From the NCBI RefSeq assembly GCF_017876295.1, contig NZ_JAGINT010000001.1, forward strand, positions 2,108,001 to 2,172,000: a stretch of DNA of 64,000 nucleotides, written 5' to 3'. Source of the stretch: Kribbella aluminosa (GTDB lineage Bacteria > Actinomycetota > Actinomycetes > Propionibacteriales > Kribbellaceae). Under the pieces are notes generated by a model. It was not told the origin of the DNA and ran no database searches. It worked only from the letters and a program-made list of their open reading frames with translations. The stretch's first letter is position 1, and each line of letters begins with the position of its first letter. Of the stretch, positions 33,480-42,434 are shown piece by piece. The position numbers and the translations under genes are program-made.

Positions 33480-35587
33480 ATCTTGTCCTTCGGGGATCGC
33501 GCGCTCGAGCCGGCCGCATCGGTCTTGCCGTCGGCGGCGGCTTTACCTCCGGACTTCGCCGAGGCGGACGGCCGCGCCTGCACCTGAGTGTCCTCGTTCG
33601 CCCGGTCACTCAGCCGAAACTGATCCACCATGGTGGACTCCTTCGGCTCCTCGTCAACGGAACTCCCGCGACCCGAGCCGGCCGAACCGACGGCGCTACC
33701 CGAGCCGGCCGAACCGACGGCGCTACCCGAGCCGGCCGAACCGACGGCGCTACCCGAGCTCGCCGAACTGCCAGACGCGCCGGACCCGGCGGCGGATCCA
33801 GCGGAGCCCGCTGTAGTACCTGCACCTGTCCCGATGCCCGCGCTGCTTCCGGTGCCTGCGCCGGTGGTGGTTGGGCCGCCGGCGGTTTTGCTGGTCCTGC
33901 CGGCGAGGTTGCCGGCGTCCTTCGCGTCGACTCGCAGGCCGGTCTCGATCCGGGTCTCGTCGACCCGCGCGTCCCCGGCACCGGTCCCGACGAACGGGCT
34001 CGCACCGGTGAACGGACCCTCGTCGTACGACGACGTACCGCCAGGCGTCGCACCCGGGAACGGGTTGTCCGCCTCGGTCGCCGCCGGGTACGAACCCGAA
34101 CCCCCAGCCACCGAACCAGCCGCCCGACCGGCGGCCGAGCCACCGACCGCCGAGCCACCGACCGCCGAGCCGCTCGTCGCCGAGCCGCTCGTCGCGCCTC
34201 CGGCAGGCCCGCTCACCGCGGATCCCGTCGGCCCGCTCACCGCGGATCCCGTCGAACCGCTGCCAGCAGCCGGCGAAGCAGTCCCCGTACCCTTCGCGCC
34301 CTCGGCACCGAACGCACTCTCGGCGCCGAACGGCGCGGACGCCCCACCCGAAGTCGGCGAGGTGCTCCCCGTGCTCTCGGCGCCGAACGCGCTCTCGGCG
34401 CCGAACGGCGCGGAGGTCTCGCCCGACTTCTCCGGAGCGAACGGGCTGCCGACCCCCGTCCCCGGCGCGCCGGCCGCGGCGGTCCGCGGGGACTCGGCCG
34501 GGCGGGTGAACGGGTTCACGTACGGCGCCGCGGACGTCTCGGAGTCCAGCTCGGCCGCCTGTCGCGCGATGTTGCTGGCGATCTCGTTCAACCCGGCGAT
34601 CTGGGTCAGGATCCCGTCCCGCCGCTTCGCCAGCCGCTCGGTCTCGCGGGCGACGACGGTCCGCGAACGCTCCGCCTCGTCCGACGCGTTCGCCAGCTCG
34701 GCATCGGAACGCGTCCGGGCCGTGGTCAGCAGCTGCTCGGCCTCGCGGCGGGCCCGGGAGAGCGTACGCTCGGCCGACTCCTCCGCCTCGGCGCGGATCT
34801 TGCGGGCCTGCTCGGTCGCCTCGGCCACCCGGCGCTCGGACGCCTCGGCGGCCTCCTTCATCTGGGTGGTCAGGCTGTCGGTGTCGGCCGCGATCTGCTG
34901 GTGCTTGTCGGCCAGCTCCTTGGCCTGCTGCTCTCGCTCGTCCGCCAGCCGCGCGCGCAGCGCCGCCGACTCACGCTGGATCGCGGTACGGATCTTCTCC
35001 GCCTCGTGCAGCGCCCCGTTCTTCAGCGTGCTCGACTGCGACTCGGCCGTCAGCTGCAGCTGCTCGGCCTTTCGGCGGGCCGCCTGCAGTACCTCGGCGG
35101 CCTCGGTCTCCGCCGTACGGCGCAGCTCGGCCGCGTCGCCCTCGGCGGTACGCCGCATGCTGTCCGCCTCGTTCAGCGCGACCGTGCGGATGTCCTCGGC
35201 CTCGCGGTCGCCGGTCGCCCGCGCGGCGGCTGCCTCCTTGGCCGCGTTCGCGCGCAGCTCGTCGGCCTCGCGCTTGGCCTCCTCGAGCGCCTCGGACGCC
35301 TGGTCCTGGGCGAGCCGGAGGATCTGCGCGGCCCGGTCGCCGAGTCCGGCGTACGACGGGTTCGCGCTGGCCTCGAGCTGCCGGCGGGTCTCCTCGAGCT
35401 GGTGCTGCAGCGGCGCCACGCTCTGCTGCAGGCCGTCGGCTCGATGCCGCGCCTCGGCGAGTTGCATCTCCAGTGCGCGGACGTAATCGTCCACGGCCTG
35501 CTTGTCGTACCCACGGCGACTGACCGGGAAGCCCCCGGCCGCGGTCGCCGTTCGGTCGAAGAACGGCAGGCTCGACTCGTCAGGCAT
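33476..35587 (-). CDS. DivIVA-like coiled-coil protein with low-complexity tail
   Basis: 703 residues. The N-terminus FPVSRRGYDKQAVDDYVRAL is DivIVA-like. Residues about 35-350 are one long coiled coil rich in Ala, Glu and Arg with heptad-like units (EAKREADELRANAAKEAAAA), resembling Streptomyces Scy/FilP-type polarity scaffolds. From about 370 the protein is Gly/Ser/Ala/Thr-rich, built from short repeats such as APFGAESAFGAE and GSAVGSAGS. It probably organises the cell pole or septum. It overlaps the membrane transporter gene by four bases. Confidence 0.83.
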   Translation of the reverse strand: MPDESSLPFFDRTATAAGGFPVSRRGYDKQAVDDYVRALEMQLAEARHRADGLQQSVAPLQHQLEETRRQLEASANPSYAGLGDRAAQILRLAQDQASEALEEAKREADELRANAAKEAAAARATGDREAEDIRTVALNEADSMRRTAEGDAAELRRTAETEAAEVLQAARRKAEQLQLTAESQSSTLKNGALHEAEKIRTAIQRESAALRARLADEREQQAKELADKHQQIAADTDSLTTQMKEAAEASERRVAEATEQARKIRAEAEESAERTLSRARREAEQLLTTARTRSDAELANASDEAERSRTVVARETERLAKRRDGILTQIAGLNEIASNIARQAAELDSETSAAPYVNPFTRPAESPRTAAAGAPGTGVGSPFAPEKSGETSAPFGAESAFGAESTGSTSPTSGGASAPFGAESAFGAEGAKGTGTASPAAGSGSTGSAVSGPTGSAVSGPAGGATSGSATSGSAVGGSAVGGSAAGRAAGSVAGGSGSYPAATEADNPFPGATPGGTSSYDEGPFTGASPFVGTGAGDARVDETRIETGLRVDAKDAGNLAGRTSKTAGGPTTTGAGTGSSAGIGTGAGTTAGSAGSAAGSGASGSSASSGSAVGSAGSGSAVGSAGSGSAVGSAGSGRGSSVDEEPKESTMVDQFRLSDRANEDTQVQARPSASAKSGGKAAADGKTDAAGSSARSPKDKM
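33672..33752. repeat. Three tandem 27-bp repeats inside the DivIVA-like gene
   Basis: Period 27 bp (33672, 33699, 33726) with core GAGCCGGCCGAACCGACGGC; encodes a nine-residue repeat of Gly, Ser, Ala and Val on the minus strand. A larger imperfect duplication encoding APFGAESAFGAE lies at about 34300-34430. Confidence 0.85.
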
Positions 35588-35733
35588 TCCCGAGGTTCCC
35601 TTCTGGCGGCTCAGCGTGAACTCCCCACGATAAGCCTGTCAGAAACCCGTTCAAACGCCTAAACGCCCCCAGAGCACGCCGATGCACCGCACCGAGCACC
35701 TGCTCGCGACGGCGAGCGATCGGGAAACATGCC

Positions 35734-37065
35734 CTACCTGTCGCGGAAGCGATTGATCTGGTCCAGGTGCCGGGCGCGGAGTTCGGGGTCCCGGACGCCG
35801 AGGCCTTCGGTGGGGGCGAGGGTGAGGACGCCGACCTTGCCCTGGTGCAGATTGCGGTGCACGTCGTACGCCGCCTGGGCGGTCTCCTCCAGCGGGTAGA
35901 CCTTGCTGACCGTCGGGTGCACCATGCCGCGGGCGATCAGCCGGTTGGCCTCCCACGCCTCGCGGTAGTTGGCGAAATGAGAGCCGATGATCCGTTTCAG
36001 GTTCATCCACAGGTACCGGTTGTCGTACTCGTGCATGAACCCCGACGTCGACGCACAGGTCACGATCGTCCCGCCGCGCCGGGCGACGTACACCGACGCC
36101 CCGAACGTCTCCCGCCCCGGATGCTCGAACACGATGTCCGGGTCGTCCCCGCCGGTCAGCGCGCGAATCCGGGCGCCGAACCGCTTCCACTCCTTCTGGT
36201 CCTGGGTGTGCTCGTCCTTCCAGAACCTGTACCCCTCCGCGGACCGGTCGATGATCAGCGAGGCACCCATCGCGCGGCAGATCTCCGCCTTCTCCGGCGA
36301 CGACACCACACACACCGGGATGGCCCCGCCGTTCAGCGCGAACTGGGTCGCGTACGAACCGAGACCGCCGGACGCTCCCCAGATCAGCACCACGTCGCCC
36401 TGTTTCATGTCGGCGCCGTTCGACGAGACGAGCTGCCGGTACGCCGTACTGTTCACCAGCCCGGGCGACGCCGCCTCCTCCCAGGTGAGGTGCGCCGGCT
36501 TCGGCATCAGCTGGTTCGACTTGACCAGCGCGAGCTCCGCGAGCCCGCCGAAGTTCGTCTCGAATCCCCAGATCCGCTGCTCGGAGTCGAGCATCGTGTC
36601 GTTGTGCCCGTCCGGCGACTCCAGCTCGACCGACAGGCAGTGCGCGACCACCTCGTCGCCGGGCTTCCAGGCGTTCACGCCAGGCCCGGTCCGCAGTACG
36701 ACGCCCGCGAGGTCCGAGCCGACCACGTGGTACGGCAGGTCGTGCCGGGCGGTCAGCGGCGACAGCTTCCCGTACCGCTTCAGAAAGGAGAACGTCGACA
36801 CCGGCTCGAAGATCGACGTCCAGACCGTGTTGTAGTTGATCGCGCTCGCCATCACCGCGACCAGCGCCTCACCCGGCCCGAGCTCCGGCGTCGGTACGTC
36901 GTCGAGATGCAGGCTCTTCCGCGGATCCTTCTCCTTGGTGTCCATCCCGTCGAACATCGACGCCTCGTCGGCGTGCACGGTGATCCCGCGGTAATGGTCC
37001 GGTACGTCGAGCCCGCCGACGGCCGCGTTGTCGCCGGAGAGGATCGCTTCGAGGATCTGCTTCAC
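35734..37065 (-). CDS. ccr: Crotonyl-CoA carboxylase/reductase
   Basis: 443 residues, the usual Ccr length. Reductive carboxylation of crotonyl-CoA to ethylmalonyl-CoA (or reduction to butyryl-CoA). It is a zinc-less MDR fold: AINYNTVWTSIFEPVSTF, YHVVGSDLAGVV, GFETNFGGLAELALVK, WGASGGLGSYATQFA for NADPH, and FEHPGRETFGASVYVARRGG. Start GTG 37065 is fixed by AGGAGGT seven bases upstream; the longer frame to 37173 is not needed. Epimerase, thiolase and MeaB lie nearby, forming an acetyl-CoA assimilation/extender-unit neighbourhood, though no ethylmalonyl-CoA mutase is present here. Confidence 0.95.
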   Translation of the reverse strand: MKQILEAILSGDNAAVGGLDVPDHYRGITVHADEASMFDGMDTKEKDPRKSLHLDDVPTPELGPGEALVAVMASAINYNTVWTSIFEPVSTFSFLKRYGKLSPLTARHDLPYHVVGSDLAGVVLRTGPGVNAWKPGDEVVAHCLSVELESPDGHNDTMLDSEQRIWGFETNFGGLAELALVKSNQLMPKPAHLTWEEAASPGLVNSTAYRQLVSSNGADMKQGDVVLIWGASGGLGSYATQFALNGGAIPVCVVSSPEKAEICRAMGASLIIDRSAEGYRFWKDEHTQDQKEWKRFGARIRALTGGDDPDIVFEHPGRETFGASVYVARRGGTIVTCASTSGFMHEYDNRYLWMNLKRIIGSHFANYREAWEANRLIARGMVHPTVSKVYPLEETAQAAYDVHRNLHQGKVGVLTLAPTEGLGVRDPELRARHLDQINRFRDR

Positions 37066-37203
37066 GAAAGTACCTCCTGCAGCGGGGGTCTGGTGAGCGG
37101 TGAACCTACCGCTGAGTATGCGCCCCTGGCTGTGCCGTGTAACACAGCGGACCCCGGGTGAGACGACCGTCACTCCATGAGTCCACCGTTGTCAGTGGTC
37201 CTA

Positions 37204-38118
37204 TCACCGCAACCGGGTGTGCAGCCGTACCTGGGTCCAGTCGTCGCCCGACCGCAACTGCGCCAGGTCGCACAACTGGTTGGCCAGCCAGACGCCGCGT
37301 CCGCCGAGCCCGTCGAGCGGCGGCAGCACCCGTCCGACCAGCAGGGCGTCGATCCGCCCGTGGTCCGTGATGTCGCAGATCAGCGCGCCGTCCGCGATCC
37401 ACACGGCGAGCGTCCCGCGCCCGCCGCCGAACCGGATGCTGTTCGTGCAGATCTCGTGCAACGCCAGCGCCAGGTCGTCGAGCCGGTCCCGCGACACCCC
37501 GTGCGAAGCCGCCTGACCGCTCAGCCACTGCCGAACCTGGCCGAGCTCGTCCGGCCCGAACTCCCACCGCTCGGCCCGGTTCGGTACGTCGTCCAGCGGC
37601 GTCCGGAACGCCTTCTCCGCAAGGCCATCAACGGTCAGCACAGTGCCGCCCGCATGGGTTGCCGTCGGATCGATCCCGACCGACGCCTCGTAAGCGCAGT
37701 ACAGCCGGAACGAGCGGTCGGTTGCGAAAGCGATGTCGGACAGCGCCTCGTGCAGCAGCACCTCGTCGTACTCCGCCGCGCTCCGGCCCGGGTACGCCGC
37801 CTCGCTGAGCCCACGCACCGGACCGGGATGCTGCTCGAGCACGTCCCGCCAGAACGGGATCAGCCGTGCAGGGTTGCCGCCGGCAACGGTCATATCGATA
37901 AAACGGACCGCGTGCTGTTCCGCACCGAGGGCCTCGCGCAGTACGGCGATCCGCTTCGGTGGCAGCACGGCCACGATGGTTTCCCCCGCCGCCGGACCCT
38001 CGGTCAAGAACGCAGCCGCGCGCTGCACGAAGACCGCGTCCGAGGCATGGACGAAGGCATCGTGCTCGAACCCGGCCGGCGCACCGTGCAAGGAGTCGGT
38101 GGCGCTGTCCTTCAGCAC
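37204..38118 (-). CDS. MEDS-domain sensor with anti-sigma-type ATPase domain
   Basis: 304 residues from GTG 38118. Residues about 18-170 form a MEDS (DcmR sensory) domain: FEHDAFVHASDAVFVQRAAA, GETIVAVLPPKR, RSAAEYDEVLLHEALSDIAF. Residues 190-304 form a GHKL ATPase of the RsbW type: LALALHEICTNSIRFGGGRG and GGRGVWLANQLCDLAQLRSG. Such fusions regulate sigma factors or anti-sigma antagonists in stress signalling. It lies directly upstream of ccr on the same strand but 138 bp away, so linkage is uncertain. Confidence 0.85.
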   Translation of the reverse strand: MLKDSATDSLHGAPAGFEHDAFVHASDAVFVQRAAAFLTEGPAAGETIVAVLPPKRIAVLREALGAEQHAVRFIDMTVAGGNPARLIPFWRDVLEQHPGPVRGLSEAAYPGRSAAEYDEVLLHEALSDIAFATDRSFRLYCAYEASVGIDPTATHAGGTVLTVDGLAEKAFRTPLDDVPNRAERWEFGPDELGQVRQWLSGQAASHGVSRDRLDDLALALHEICTNSIRFGGGRGTLAVWIADGALICDITDHGRIDALLVGRVLPPLDGLGGRGVWLANQLCDLAQLRSGDDWTQVRLHTRLR

Positions 38119-38169
38119 CCGAACAGAGTAGTCCGCCGCACCGACAAGCAGCAGTTGTCCAGCGTGCCG

Positions 38170-38601
38170 TCACCCGGTGTGCGAGGTCGATGGCTCCACG
38201 AGTTCGACCAGGACCCCGCCGGCCGACTTCGGGTGGATGAAGTTCACCCGGGACCCGGCCGTACCGCGCTTCGGTTCGTCGTACAGCAGCCGCGCACCGC
38301 GTTCCCGCAGTACGGCGGAGACCGCGTCCAGGTCGTGCACCCGGTACGCGAGCTGCTGGATGCCGGCGCCGCGCTGGTCGAGGAACTTCGCGATCGGCGA
38401 CGCGTCCGACAGCGGTGCCAGCAACTGGATCGACGACCCGGAGTCGCCGACCGCGAGCATCGCCTCCCGGACGCCCTGCTCCTCGTTGATCTCCTCGTGC
38501 GCCACGCTCATGCCGAACACGTCGGCGTAGTACCGGACGGCCTCGTCGAAGTCGGCCACCGCGATGCCGACGTGGTCGATCGCGTCGAACAGCTGATCCA
38601 T
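38170..38601 (-). CDS. mce: Methylmalonyl-CoA epimerase
   Basis: 143 residues from ATG 38599-38601, normal length. Vicinal-oxygen-chelate fold that interconverts (R)- and (S)-methylmalonyl-CoA (or ethylmalonyl-CoA). Metal and catalytic positions: His in DHVGIAV, Gln in SIQLLAPL, and Glu in VLVELVEP. The usual HH of GxGxHHxAY is QQ here (GAGIQQLAYRV); related actinobacterial proteins appear to share this. The longer frame upstream has no start support. Divergent from the thiolase gene across 125 bp, an arrangement that suggests shared control. Confidence 0.9.
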   Translation of the reverse strand: MDQLFDAIDHVGIAVADFDEAVRYYADVFGMSVAHEEINEEQGVREAMLAVGDSGSSIQLLAPLSDASPIAKFLDQRGAGIQQLAYRVHDLDAVSAVLRERGARLLYDEPKRGTAGSRVNFIHPKSAGGVLVELVEPSTSHTG

Positions 38602-38726
38602 CCACCCAGCCTGGCGTACGGCGATGTCGCAGGCCATCGAAAGTGGCCCACTCGACACGATCCGTGTGACCCGTCTGACGTGCTCGACCAGCGGCGTACC
38701 AGTGCCGTCGCAGGTATCGTGACAGC

Positions 38727-39929
38727 ATGTCTGACACGCGGAACTCAAGCGTCATCGTCGCCGGTGCACGGACCCCGATCGGGCGGTTGCTGGGCGGCCT
38801 CAAGGGCTTCACCGGCGCGGACCTCGGCGGGTTCGCGATCCAGGGCGCGCTGCGGAAGGCGGGCGTCGCCGCGGACCAGGTCGAGTACGTGATCATGGGC
38901 CAGGTCCTGCAGGCCGGCGGCGGTCAGATCACCGCCCGCCAGGCCGCGGCCAAGGGCGGTATTCCGATGGACGTGCCGGCCATCACGATCAACAAGGTCT
39001 GCCTGTCCGGGCTGAACGCGATCGCGCTCGCCGACCAGCTGATCCGGGCCGGCGAGTACGAGATCGTCGTGGCCGGCGGCATGGAGTCGATGACGAACGC
39101 GCCGCACCTGCTGCCGAAGTCCCGCGAGGGCTTCAAGTACGGCGACACCACGCTGGTCGACTCGATGGCGTACGACGGGTTGTGGGACGCGTTCACCGAC
39201 CAGGCCATGGGCGCGCTCACGGACCAGGCGAACAACGAGCGCCAGAAGCTGAGCCGCGAGGAGCAGGACGAGTTCAGCGCCCGGTCGCACCAGCGCGCCG
39301 CGGAGGCCTGGAAGAACGGCCTGTTCGCGGACGAGGTGGTCCCGGTCGAGGTGCCGCAGCGCAAGGGCGACCCGATCGTGGTGGACAGCGACGAGGGTGT
39401 TCGCGGTGACACGTCGGTCGAGGTGCTGGCGAAGCTGCGGCCGGCGTTCGGCAAGGACGGGACGATCACGGCCGGGTCGGCGTCGCAGATCTCCGACGGC
39501 GGGTGTGCCGTGGTCGTGATGAGCAAGGCGAAGGCCGAGGAGCTCGGGCTCAGCTGGATCGCCGAGATCGGTGCGCACGGTTCGGTCGCCGGGCCTGACT
39601 CGACGCTGCAGAGCCAGCCGGCGAACGCGATCGCGAAGGCGTGCTCGAAGGAAGGCATCCAGCCGGGTGACCTCGACCTGATCGAGATCAACGAGGCGTT
39701 CGCGGCGGTCGGGATCGCGTCCGCGCGCGAGCTGCAGGTCAGCGAGGACAAGGTCAACGTGAACGGCGGCGCGATCGCCCTCGGGCACCCGATCGGGATG
39801 TCCGGCGCACGGCTCGTGCTGCACCTCGCCCTGGAGCTCGGCCGTCGCGGCGGCGGCATCGGCGCAGCCGCCCTGTGCGGCGGCGGCGGCCAGGGCGACG
39901 CCCTGATCATCCGAGCCCCGAAGAGCTGA
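38727..39929 (+). CDS. Acetyl-CoA C-acetyltransferase (thiolase)
   Basis: 400 residues. Nucleophile Cys in [20 protein letters not shown] with the Asn/His region, [10 protein letters not shown] and the C-terminal active Cys in [11 protein letters not shown]. It condenses two acetyl-CoA to acetoacetyl-CoA or cleaves it. With the hydroxyacyl-CoA dehydrogenase at 10428 and ccr it gives most of the route from acetyl-CoA to ethylmalonyl-CoA/butyryl-CoA. ATG 38727; a GTGACAGC stretch rather than a strong Shine-Dalgarno sequence precedes it. Confidence 0.94.
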   Translation: MSDTRNSSVIVAGARTPIGRLLGGLKGFTGADLGGFAIQGALRKAGVAADQVEYVIMGQVLQAGGGQITARQAAAKGGIPMDVPAITINKVCLSGLNAIALADQLIRAGEYEIVVAGGMESMTNAPHLLPKSREGFKYGDTTLVDSMAYDGLWDAFTDQAMGALTDQANNERQKLSREEQDEFSARSHQRAAEAWKNGLFADEVVPVEVPQRKGDPIVVDSDEGVRGDTSVEVLAKLRPAFGKDGTITAGSASQISDGGCAVVVMSKAKAEELGLSWIAEIGAHGSVAGPDSTLQSQPANAIAKACSKEGIQPGDLDLIEINEAFAAVGIASARELQVSEDKVNVNGGAIALGHPIGMSGARLVLHLALELGRRGGGIGAAALCGGGGQGDALIIRAPKS

Positions 39930-40038
39930 TGCCAACCCCGACCCCCCACCCACGTCGCGTGCAGATCCTGCGCCTGCGGGGTGAGCGGAGCCGCCGTCTG
40001 GCGGGCGCGCGGTCCTCGGTTGGGTGGTGGGGGGTTTG

Positions 40039-40995
40039 ATGGCGCGGCGGAGTGCGCCGGTAGGTGAGTTGGTTGAGCGGGCTCGGGACGGGGAGTCCCG
40101 GGCGGTGGCTCGGTTGATTTCGCTTGTCGAGGACGAGTCGCCGTTGTTGCGGGACGTGATGGCAGCGCTGGCGCCGTACGCCGGGAACGCGCACATCGTC
40201 GGCATCACCGGATCGCCCGGAGTCGGCAAGTCCACGTCGACGTCCGCGCTCGTGACGGCGTACCGCGAGACCGGCAAGCGGGTCGGCGTACTCGCGGTCG
40301 ACCCGTCGTCCCCGTTCTCCGGGGGAGCGCTGCTCGGCGACCGGGTCCGGATGCAGGACCACGCGACCGACCGGGGCGTGTTCATCCGGTCGATGGCGTC
40401 CCGCGGGCATCTTGGCGGACTGTCCTGGTCCACGCCGCAGGCGCTCCGGGTGCTGGACGCGGCCGGGTTCGACGTCGTGCTGGTGGAGACTGTCGGCGTC
40501 GGGCAGTCCGAGGTGGAGATCGCCGGTATGGCGGACACCACGCTGGTACTGCTGGCCCCCGGGATGGGCGACGGGATCCAGGCCGCGAAGGCCGGGATCC
40601 TCGAGGTCGGCGACATCTACGTGGTGAACAAGGCGGACCGCGACGGCGCCCATTCGGTGATCCGGGACCTGCGGTCGATGCTGGCGCTGGCCGAGCGTGC
40701 CGAGGGCGCGTGGAAGCCGCCGATCCTGAAGACGGTCGCCTCCCGTACCGAGGGCGTCGCGGAGGTCGTCCAGGCGATCGACGACCGGGTGCTGTGGATG
40801 TCCGGGAACGGCGTACTCACCGAGCGCCGGCGCAGTCGCGCGCGGGACGAGATCGAGGCGATCGCGACGACCGCGCTGCGGGCCCGGTTCGCGCACCTGC
40901 ACGGGGACGCGCGGCTCGACGTACTGGCGGCGAAGGTCGCGGACGGGGCCATTGATCCGTATTCGGCGGCCGACGAGTTGATCGCCGCTTTGTGA
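40039..40995 (+). CDS. meaB: MeaB/ArgK-family GTPase, chaperone of B12 acyl-CoA mutases
   Basis: 318 residues from ATG 40039 (GGTGGGG just upstream; GTG 40024 is less likely). P-loop GSPGVGKST, switch I/II DPSSPFSGGALLGDRVRM and VETVGVGQSEVEI, NKAD for guanine. MeaB guards methylmalonyl-CoA or isobutyryl-CoA mutase against inactivation and gates cofactor loading. The matching mutase is 11 kb downstream (52458). A terminator-like repeat starts at the stop codon. Confidence 0.93.
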   Translation: MARRSAPVGELVERARDGESRAVARLISLVEDESPLLRDVMAALAPYAGNAHIVGITGSPGVGKSTSTSALVTAYRETGKRVGVLAVDPSSPFSGGALLGDRVRMQDHATDRGVFIRSMASRGHLGGLSWSTPQALRVLDAAGFDVVLVETVGVGQSEVEIAGMADTTLVLLAPGMGDGIQAAKAGILEVGDIYVVNKADRDGAHSVIRDLRSMLALAERAEGAWKPPILKTVASRTEGVAEVVQAIDDRVLWMSGNGVLTERRRSRARDEIEAIATTALRARFAHLHGDARLDVLAAKVADGAIDPYSAADELIAAL

Positions 40996-41036
40996 CACTT
41001 GTCTCGCCGTGCAACAGCCGGCCACGCAGTGTCACA
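40991..41036. terminator. Inverted repeat at the meaB stop codon
   Basis: TGTGACACT (40991-40999) pairs perfectly with AGTGTCACA (41028-41036), followed by TTGTGTCTTTGCTTTT. A large loop lowers confidence, but the T-rich follow-up and position suit termination. Confidence 0.5.
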
Positions 41037-41217
41037 TTGTGTCTTTGCTTTTCGTTCACCGTGAGTTGTTCCGATTCCGGGCAAATGCCGCAGAATTTCC
41101 GGTGCCGAAGGCCATCAGCGTCTCACGGCGGCGCGCCGGTGGGTGCCATGCCCCCGGATCCGTTACAGAATGGACCTTGTACCTGGTGAGCATTGTGCGG
41201 TGGGCTGTGTTCAGTCA

Positions 41218-41232
41218 GTGACAATTGGTCAC
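41218..41232. promoter_or_regulatory. Palindrome upstream of the 52-aa membrane protein gene
   Basis: GTGAC-AATTG-GTCAC is a 15-bp palindrome 61 bp before the start at 41294. The 41037-41293 stretch is less GC-rich than its surroundings and holds no other gene that I can support, so it is probably the control region of the small gene. Confidence 0.45.
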
Positions 41233-41293
41233 GGTCCGTGATACAAACTCAAACACAGTCGACCGAGTGGGTTGGGAACAAGGGAGTGGCGAC

Positions 41294-41452
41294 ATGCCGA
41301 AGAAGTTGTTGATCTGGGCGCTCATCGCCTTTGCCGGCTTCTATCTGTTCACTCAGCCGGCGAACGCTGCCGGCGCAGTCGGTGGTGCGTTCTCGGCCGT
41401 GGGCTCTGCCTTCGGGAGTGTCATCACCTTCCTGAGCGCGCTGTTCAAGTGA
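41294..41452 (+). CDS. Small single-span membrane or secreted peptide, 52 aa
   Basis: MPKKLLIWALIAFAGFYLF is a signal/anchor segment; the rest (GAVGGAFSAVGSAFGSVITF, then LSALFK) is Gly/Ala/Ser-rich with an amphipathic end. AGGGAG seven bases before ATG 41294 and a terminator after the stop mark it as a real monocistronic gene. Cleavage after ANA is possible, which would release a short peptide. Function unknown. Confidence 0.7.
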   Translation: MPKKLLIWALIAFAGFYLFTQPANAAGAVGGAFSAVGSAFGSVITFLSALFK

Positions 41453-41462
41453 GCACCCGCTG

Positions 41463-41495
41463 AGTGTCCCGTAGCGAGCGATCGTGCGGGACACT
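41463..41495. terminator. Terminator after the 52-aa gene
   Basis: AGTGTCCCG (41463-41471) pairs with CGGGACACT (41487-41495), then TGTTT. It begins 11 bases after the stop codon. Confidence 0.8.
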
Positions 41496-41541
41496 TGTTT
41501 CCACGGGGTCACACACAGGTGCGTGACAGGGGAGTGAGTGG

Positions 41542-42264
41542 ATGGCCGGAATAGGCCTGTTCCGGATCTTCGACCCGAAGGTCCGGCGCCATCTGATCTC
41601 GGACGAGGGCGAAGTCGTCATTGACGAGGTTCGGCACCACTGGGTGGTGTTCGCGCTGCCGATGCTCGAGGTGGTCATCGCCGCGGCACTGCTGGTGACG
41701 ATGGCGGTCACCTCGATCGGAGCGCAGCCGGTGCTGCTCGCGATCGTGCTCATCCTGCTGGTGCACGCCTTCTGGCAGTTCCTCACCGAGCACCGGGACC
41801 GGTTCGTGGTCACGAACATGCGGGTGATGCGGATCCGCGGCGTGTTCTCGCAGACCGTCGCGACGACGCCGATCGCGCGGGTCCTGGACATCACGCTGCA
41901 GAAGCCGATCATCGGGCGGATGCTGGGCTACGGCCACTTCGTCTTCGAGTCCGCCGCCCAGGACCAGGGCTTCCGGGAGATCAAGTGGGTCAGCCGTCCC
42001 GACGACCGGGACCTGACCATCCAGCGCGTCATCCAGCGCACCGGCCTGCGGGCGTCCGCGAGCGTCGACGTACTCCAGGGGGACGAGGACTCCGACGACG
42101 ACGGCACCGGCCCGATCGGGATGGACTCCGCCCAGGAGGTCACCACCAGCACCCCGGCGCCGGCCGCCGCGCAATCCTCGTCCCGCCCGTCACCGCCCCC
42201 GTCGTCGTCCGCAACCAAGTCGATCTTCAACAGCGAACGCGGCAACTGGATCGACAACGACTGA
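41542..42264 (+). CDS. Membrane protein with bacterial PH domain
   Basis: 240 residues. Two membrane segments form a hairpin at about 37-82 (WVVFALPMLEVVIAAALLVT; PVLLAIVLILLVHAFWQFL). RFVVTNMRVMRIRGVFSQTV and TPIARVLDITLQKPIIGRML form the bPH_2/YdbS-like domain, with GHFVFESAAQDQGFREIKWV at its end. The last 60 residues are acidic then Ser/Pro-rich and disordered. Such proteins sit in the cytoplasmic membrane; the function is unclear. Begins 47 bp after the upstream terminator. Confidence 0.82.
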   Translation: MAGIGLFRIFDPKVRRHLISDEGEVVIDEVRHHWVVFALPMLEVVIAAALLVTMAVTSIGAQPVLLAIVLILLVHAFWQFLTEHRDRFVVTNMRVMRIRGVFSQTVATTPIARVLDITLQKPIIGRMLGYGHFVFESAAQDQGFREIKWVSRPDDRDLTIQRVIQRTGLRASASVDVLQGDEDSDDDGTGPIGMDSAQEVTTSTPAPAAAQSSSRPSPPPSSSATKSIFNSERGNWIDND

Positions 42265-42434
42265 CCCGCCCGCAGATCGGTGGAATCGTTGCGACCGTCG
42301 ACACCAACTGGGGCCCTGGGGCATGAAATACCTTGTCCAGCGTCCCCGGTCGGTGCCCCTGATCTCGGAGCTCTCCTTCTCGTCAGTCGTGAAGGGAACG
42401 AACGGCGACGCCCGGAGAAGACGGTGTCATGCGG

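Noticed and set aside
35734-37173. Longer crotonyl-CoA carboxylase/reductase starting at 37173
   Set aside because: The extra 36 residues are unlike the family N-terminus and AGGAGGT sits just before the GTG at 37065.
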